Source of the DNA: Bradyrhizobium canariense
Lineage (GTDB): Bacteria; Pseudomonadota; Alphaproteobacteria; Rhizobiales; Xanthobacteraceae
DNA: 64,000 nucleotides
NCBI RefSeq assembly: GCF_018130465.1
Contig: NZ_JAFCKJ010000003.1
Span: forward strand, 124,001-188,000
Reading direction: 5' to 3'
Part shown: piece after piece, positions 63,310-64,000 of the stretch
Numbering within the stretch: position 1 is the stretch's first letter
Layout: each line of letters begins with the position of its first letter
Notes under the pieces: generated by a model
Database searches by the model: none
What the model saw: only the letters and a program-made list of their open reading frames with translations
What the model was told of the DNA's origin: nothing
Translations under genes and position numbers: made by a program

Positions 63310-64000
63310 CCGACGCGACGCTGAAGGACACCAAAGCGTTTTCAAGCGAAGCGGATTCCGGTTCGCGTAAAGAAAACGCGTTAAAACTAGAATCTAACGT
63401 CCGCCGCCGCGTCAGCCTCCCGGCGATCCCGGTGTCGGTCGTGCTCGCGATCGGCTGGATCGTCGCGATGCTGATGATCGCGGCCTTCGCCGAGAAGATC
63501 GCCCCCTACGGCTATACCCAGCTCGACCTGCGCAACCGGCTGGCGGCGCCCGGCAATGTCGCGCACTGGCTCGGCACCGACGAGCTCGGCCGCGACGTGC
63601 TGTCGCGGCTGCTCGTCTCGATCCGCATCTCGCTCCTGATCGCCTTCGGCGCGACGGCCATTTCAGCCATCGTCGGCACCACGCTCGGCTTCCTCGCCGC
63701 GCATTTCCGCGGGCCCGTCGAGCAGCTTGTCCTGATGCTGTCCGACTTCCAAGCCAGCATGCCCTTCCTGATCATGGCGCTCGCGGTGCTCGCCTTCTTC
63801 GGCAATTCGCTGCCGCTCCTGATCGGCCTGATGGGATTTTTCGGCTGGGAGCGCTACGCCCGCATCGCGCGGGGCCTTGCCATCTCGGCCAATGCGCAAG
63901 GCTACGCGGCCGCGGTCCGCCAGCTCGGCGCGACGCCGGCGCGAATTTACCTCCGGCATATCCTGCCCAACATCGCCTCGACCCTGATCGTCTCGACCAC
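63306..64000 (+). CDS. ABC importer permease (DppC type), cut by the window end
   Basis: 231 residues are visible from the ATG at 63306; the 3' end lies outside the window. The first membrane helix is VVLAIGWIVAMLMIAAFAE, then the DppC-like LGTDELGRDVLSRLL. Residues about 11-30 of the N-terminal cytoplasmic tail (KAFSSEADSGSRKENALKLE) are encoded by a palindromic repeat element (63336-63395), not by family sequence. The reading frame remains open through it. It forms the importer with the preceding permease. Confidence 0.92.
   Translation, partial: MTDATLKDTKAFSSEADSGSRKENALKLESNVRRRVSLPAIPVSVVLAIGWIVAMLMIAAFAEKIAPYGYTQLDLRNRLAAPGNVAHWLGTDELGRDVLSRLLVSIRISLLIAFGATAISAIVGTTLGFLAAHFRGPVEQLVLMLSDFQASMPFLIMALAVLAFFGNSLPLLIGLMGFFGWERYARIARGLAISANAQGYAAAVRQLGATPARIYLRHILPNIASTLIVST
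63336..63395 (+). repeat. Palindromic repeat inserted in frame in a permease gene
   Basis: GCGTTTTC (63336) and GAAAACGC (63372) enclose GCGAA/TTCGC, followed by ACTAGAATCT. In reverse orientation this is the same composite element as at 43503-43562, about 60 bases long, and it encodes 20 residues of the protein's N-terminal tail. Confidence 0.8.

Overview
The window looks like an ordinary chromosomal segment of an alphaproteobacterium of the Bradyrhizobium/Rhodopseudomonas group. This is inferred from the high GC content, the phosphatidylcholine synthase (pcs) gene, the nasT-nasS-nirA cluster, HspQ and the IalB family, and the short palindromic repeats typical of Rhizobiales. No tRNA, rRNA, CRISPR array, insertion sequence or phage gene was found. 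Both ends are cut inside genes: a ketopantoate-reductase-like gene on the left and an ABC permease on the right.

Layout. 0-6.7 kb: DNA repair and assembly genes (recG facing sdhE-mfd). 6.9-16.3 kb: cold-shock protein, small proteins, a degenerate GGDEF protein, a YejA-like binding protein coupled to an unusual AMP-binding protein, ialB, hspQ, an AEC permease and a UbiH-type hydroxylase. 16.4-24.1 kb: pcs-terC, quinone oxidoreductase, argD with a probable arginine attenuator, a MerR regulator overlapping a carboxymuconolactone-decarboxylase-family gene, and rimO. 24.2-29.7 kb: nitrate assimilation (nasT, nasS, nirA and an iron-sulfur/FAD reductase). 30.3-34.3 kb: 5-oxoprolinase genes (pxpB-pxpC-pxpA) divergent from an RraA-like/cupin pair. 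34.9-40.7 kb: a three-gene unit of a PAS/GAF pseudokinase, a receiver-like/CHAT protease and a protein of unknown function. 41-44 kb: secreted and hypothetical proteins, including a PheC-like periplasmic protein. 44.2-49.7 kb: a carbohydrate ABC importer with a hydroxyacid dehydrogenase. 50-53 kb: an LTXXQ-type secreted protein, a single-domain response regulator, two small proteins and glucokinase. 53.4-57.4 kb: pncA, a PHA-synthase-like hydrolase and nadE (NAD salvage and synthesis). 57.9-64 kb: a sugar isomerase/epimerase and a dipeptide-type ABC importer.

The strongest candidates for something new are: (1) the pseudokinase/CHAT/unknown-protein operon, which looks like a stimulus-controlled protease system; (2) an arginine-rich, probably leaderless leader peptide with three mutually exclusive RNA hairpins before argD; (3) a palindromic intergenic repeat that has become an in-frame part of an ABC permease; (4) 14-bp tandem repeats that begin at or cover the stop codons of two unrelated genes; and (5) a nitrite-reductase partner in which a four-cysteine iron-sulfur domain stands where FMN would be expected.
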